Below are positions 62,297 through 64,000 of a DNA stretch of 64,000 nt, piece after piece; positions within the stretch are counted from its first letter, which is position 1, and the number at the start of each line of letters is the position of its first letter. A program made the translations under genes and the position numbers. Source of the stretch: Prorocentrum cordatum (taxonomy: Eukaryota; Sar; Dinophyceae; Prorocentrales; Prorocentraceae); assembly GCA_963575745.1 (NCBI GenBank), contig CAUYUJ010022059.1:1135331-1199330 (forward strand). The letters are read 5' to 3'. The notes beneath the pieces were generated by a model. The model ran no database searches. It was not told where the DNA came from and worked only from the letters and a program-made list of their open reading frames with translations.

Positions 62297-62318
62297 CTTG
62301 AGCCAAAATGGCTACGGC
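62297..62318 (-). other. Complete dinoflagellate spliced-leader (DinoSL) sequence in genomic DNA
   Basis: Minus strand reads G then CCGTAGCCATTTTGGCTCAA and a final G, identical to the 22-nt consensus (first position D = G). It has no adjacent GT donor typical of an SL RNA gene (the next bases are TCGTAGCTG), so this is a leader carried in by a reverse-transcribed mRNA and not an SL RNA gene. It fixes the transcription direction of the retrosequence as minus. Confidence 0.92.
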
Positions 62319-62368
62319 AGGAGGAGGAGGAAAACACTGGGGAAGTTGCTGAAGCGGACACAGGCCTG

Positions 62369-62590
62369 GTGTTCGAGACCCGCGCCAGTTCAGGCAAGGA
62401 GCTGAACTGGAGCGACTCTTGGACTCAACCTCCCCCTACGCTTCCTCTTGCTGCGGGTATTCGTGGCATTCCGGAGAGGAGGAGGAAGAGGGAGGTGAAG
62501 TTTCAGACCCGCGACATTTCAGAACCTCGTGCGATACCAGACAAAGCACTGCACTGGAACGGGTCTCAAACGCAACCTCCTTCCTGCTAA
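62369..62590 (+). repeat. Diverged duplication of a ~75-bp segment
   Basis: GTGTTCGAGACCCGCGCCAG ... GAACTGGAGCG...TGGACTCAACCTCCCCC (62,370-62,435) is echoed by GTTTCAGACCCGCGACATTTC ... GCACTGGAACGG...AACGCAACCTCCTTCC (62,500-62,583). It is followed at 62,590 by the CACGGTGGCG dispersed motif. Confidence 0.5.
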
Positions 62591-62639
62591 ACTGCTGCGC
62601 TGGCACGGTGGCGGGGGTTGTCGCAGGCCGCTGCATATC

Positions 62640-63032
62640 GATTTTGATATAGCCGACTAGACAATACCACCTCATGAGGACACGAAGATCGTTCCTTCGT
62701 CTGCTGCAAACACGAATGGCCGAGAGATGCTTGCTATGAGAGGGTAGTTGTGGTAACAACCCACGAGCATGCAACATCAATGAAGAACAATACCACGCTC
62801 ACCTTTCCACTGCAATGCGAATCAAACCCTGAAGCAGACGGCAACAAGATCCGAAATGTCCGAGACCGCTACTAGTTTGCACTGCCCACGGATCCACGCA
62901 TGGCGATGCTCCACCGAATCCCAATCACACAACCTAATCGTCTAGCTGCCCGTCCTCGTCTGGTCCAGTCGCACTGCTCTGCTCCCCGTCATCCTGCTCC
63001 CCTCGTCCCGCTCCCTCGCCCTGCTCCTCCTC
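62640..63032. other. No recognisable gene
   Basis: Unique sequence. Nothing recognised on either strand. Confidence 0.4.
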
Positions 63033-63512
63033 GTGCTGCCCCCCCACCGCAGCGGACTGGCTGACAGAGACAGCCCAAGCCCGACGAGTGAATGGCGCCG
63101 TCGCCTTCAGCGTCGGTTTCTCCCGTTTGGCATTCCGGGCAAGACGCCGGAAAACGCCGATGCGCCCAACGAACCGAAGAAGAACCTGGCGGTGATCGTG
63201 GGGGTGGCGGAAGCCACCGACGGCCTGTACGGGTATGTGACCCCCGACGTGACCACAATTGCGGCCTCAACAGACGTGTTGCCAAACCGGAAGGCTCTCA
63301 AACATCCCTGCACCAAGGGCGGAGAACCAACGGACGCTTGGCTCACCGGGATTCGCGACCGCAATGGCGGTGCGCTGGAGACTGCGGTTTTACACAAGCA
63401 CCACACGGGAAAGAACCAATACACCAAGATGCTCGTGTGGAAAGTCACCCTGGATGAAAGGGACCGTGGGCTTGGGCAGGGAATGCCGCGTCGTGGCGAT
63501 ACACGCGAATGA
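63033..63512 (+). CDS. Hypothetical coding-like frame, possibly an exon
   Basis: An open frame of 160 codons with balanced composition (KKNLAVIVGVAEATDGLYG, YVTPDVTTIAAS, LHKHHTGKNQYTKMLVW). No in-frame ATG lies near its start, so it would be an internal exon or a pseudogene. No domain was recognised. It is not repeat-derived, which sets it apart from most open frames here. Confidence 0.3.
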   Translation: MLPPHRSGLADRDSPSPTSEWRRRLQRRFLPFGIPGKTPENADAPNEPKKNLAVIVGVAEATDGLYGYVTPDVTTIAASTDVLPNRKALKHPCTKGGEPTDAWLTGIRDRNGGALETAVLHKHHTGKNQYTKMLVWKVTLDERDRGLGQGMPRRGDTRE

Positions 63513-64000
63513 TTAGCATGCTGGCGAGCGGTGTGTTTAAGCAGACCTGGCTGACAGGGTTCTACCACTGGTTATCTGGCTTCGTGGCATCGAACGACAT
63601 CAAAATGTGCATGTGAGCACTCAACATGTGCATGTTCGAATTCGTTAGGGATGTCCGTCATCGATGACTCGACATCAACTCGGCAGCTTGGCACCACTGG
63701 CAGAGCAGGGCGGACCCAGAGGGAGACCCCAGGCTGGCCACCTGTGTCATCCTGTTTCTGAAAACCTCTGGGCGCGCCACGGTCTTGCTATTGTGCAATC
63801 CCTTAGTTGCGATATCCGTTGCAGAGAAACGCACCTACGAGGCGCACCCACCAAAAGGGGGAAAGGGGGGGGCTGGCGAGGTACACATAACCCCGAAAAC
63901 CGCAAACTCATAAGAGAAACTGCGACCGTTCCTCACACCGTCGAGACCCGACAAAACACTCCAACGAATGGAACGAAAAGGATCGACCTGCTCACTGCAA
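63513..64000. other. No recognisable gene
   Basis: Unique sequence to the window end. Nothing recognised. Confidence 0.4.

Larger units (their letters stand above)
57742..62318 (-). mobile_element. Decayed non-LTR retrotransposon (copy C) with spliced leader at its 5' end
   Basis: Reading on the minus strand: a complete DinoSL (62,318-62,297), a decayed DinoSL (62,287-62,267), an ATG directly after it, an N-terminal coding-like region, a charged helical region (about 61,660-61,150), poorly conserved segments (60,750-59,400) and RT-like thumb and C-terminal parts (59,191-57,742). All parts are broken by frame changes. RT assignment rests on pieces such as LAREAAHALGFP, SRAKDLGSVATARERW and a final VPPSRGPTPASTSVAKALRQ that parallel LINE ORF2 proteins of the copy A type; it is by eye. 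An alternative is a processed pseudogene of an unknown host gene followed by a separate LINE fragment. No poly(A) trace was found. Confidence 0.5.

Overview
The window looks like nuclear DNA of a dinoflagellate. The strongest evidence is a complete, consensus-matching 22-nt dinoflagellate spliced-leader (DinoSL) sequence on the minus strand at 62,297-62,318, followed 9 nt later by a decayed second copy at 62,267-62,287. A helicase gene interrupted by what reads as a GA-AG intron, high GC, very abundant mini- and microsatellites and several decayed retrotransposons agree with this. I cannot assign a genus. I recognised no rRNA, tRNA, CRISPR array or ordinary housekeeping gene. A 100-N run (41,401-41,500) marks a scaffold gap.

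Layout. 1-5,845 (minus): a tyrosine-recombinase (DIRS-like) retrotransposon with, in transcription order, a small Cys-rich membrane ORF, a gag-like ORF, reverse transcriptase plus RNase H, tyrosine recombinase, and a cytosine-5-methyltransferase-like domain cut by the window edge. 6,064-8,937: a 54-bp tandem array between short direct repeats. 9,591-15,060 (minus): a decayed non-LTR retrotransposon (endonuclease, RT). 15,330-24,389: three copies of an apparently undescribed inverted-repeat element; the longest (15,330-19,717) contains a Pif1-like helicase, and two shorter copies look like non-autonomous relatives. Around them lie arrays of a roughly 10-11 bp CAAGAGGCCC-type repeat. 24,690-30,215: mostly unrecognised sequence and simple repeats. 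30,960-36,240 (plus): a second decayed non-LTR retrotransposon with endonuclease, RT, RNase H and a C-terminal zinc-finger-like segment. 36,240-51,100: a succession of tandem arrays and unrecognised sequence. 51,240-56,933: CAAGAGG arrays in opposite orientations around hinge sequences, resembling foldback elements, plus a 1-kb tandem triplication. 57,742-62,318 (minus): a third decayed non-LTR retrotransposon copy whose 5' end carries the two spliced-leader relics. 62,319-64,000: little recognised.

How it fits together. Almost everything that can be named is mobile or repeat-derived. The DIRS-like ORFs overlap in different frames and look like one element. The non-LTR copies are riddled with stops and frame changes and are probably dead. 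The spliced-leader relics imply that at least one retroelement copy came from an mRNA that had been trans-spliced, re-inserted and trans-spliced again. Some frame changes could be sequencing errors; that cannot be resolved from one sequence.
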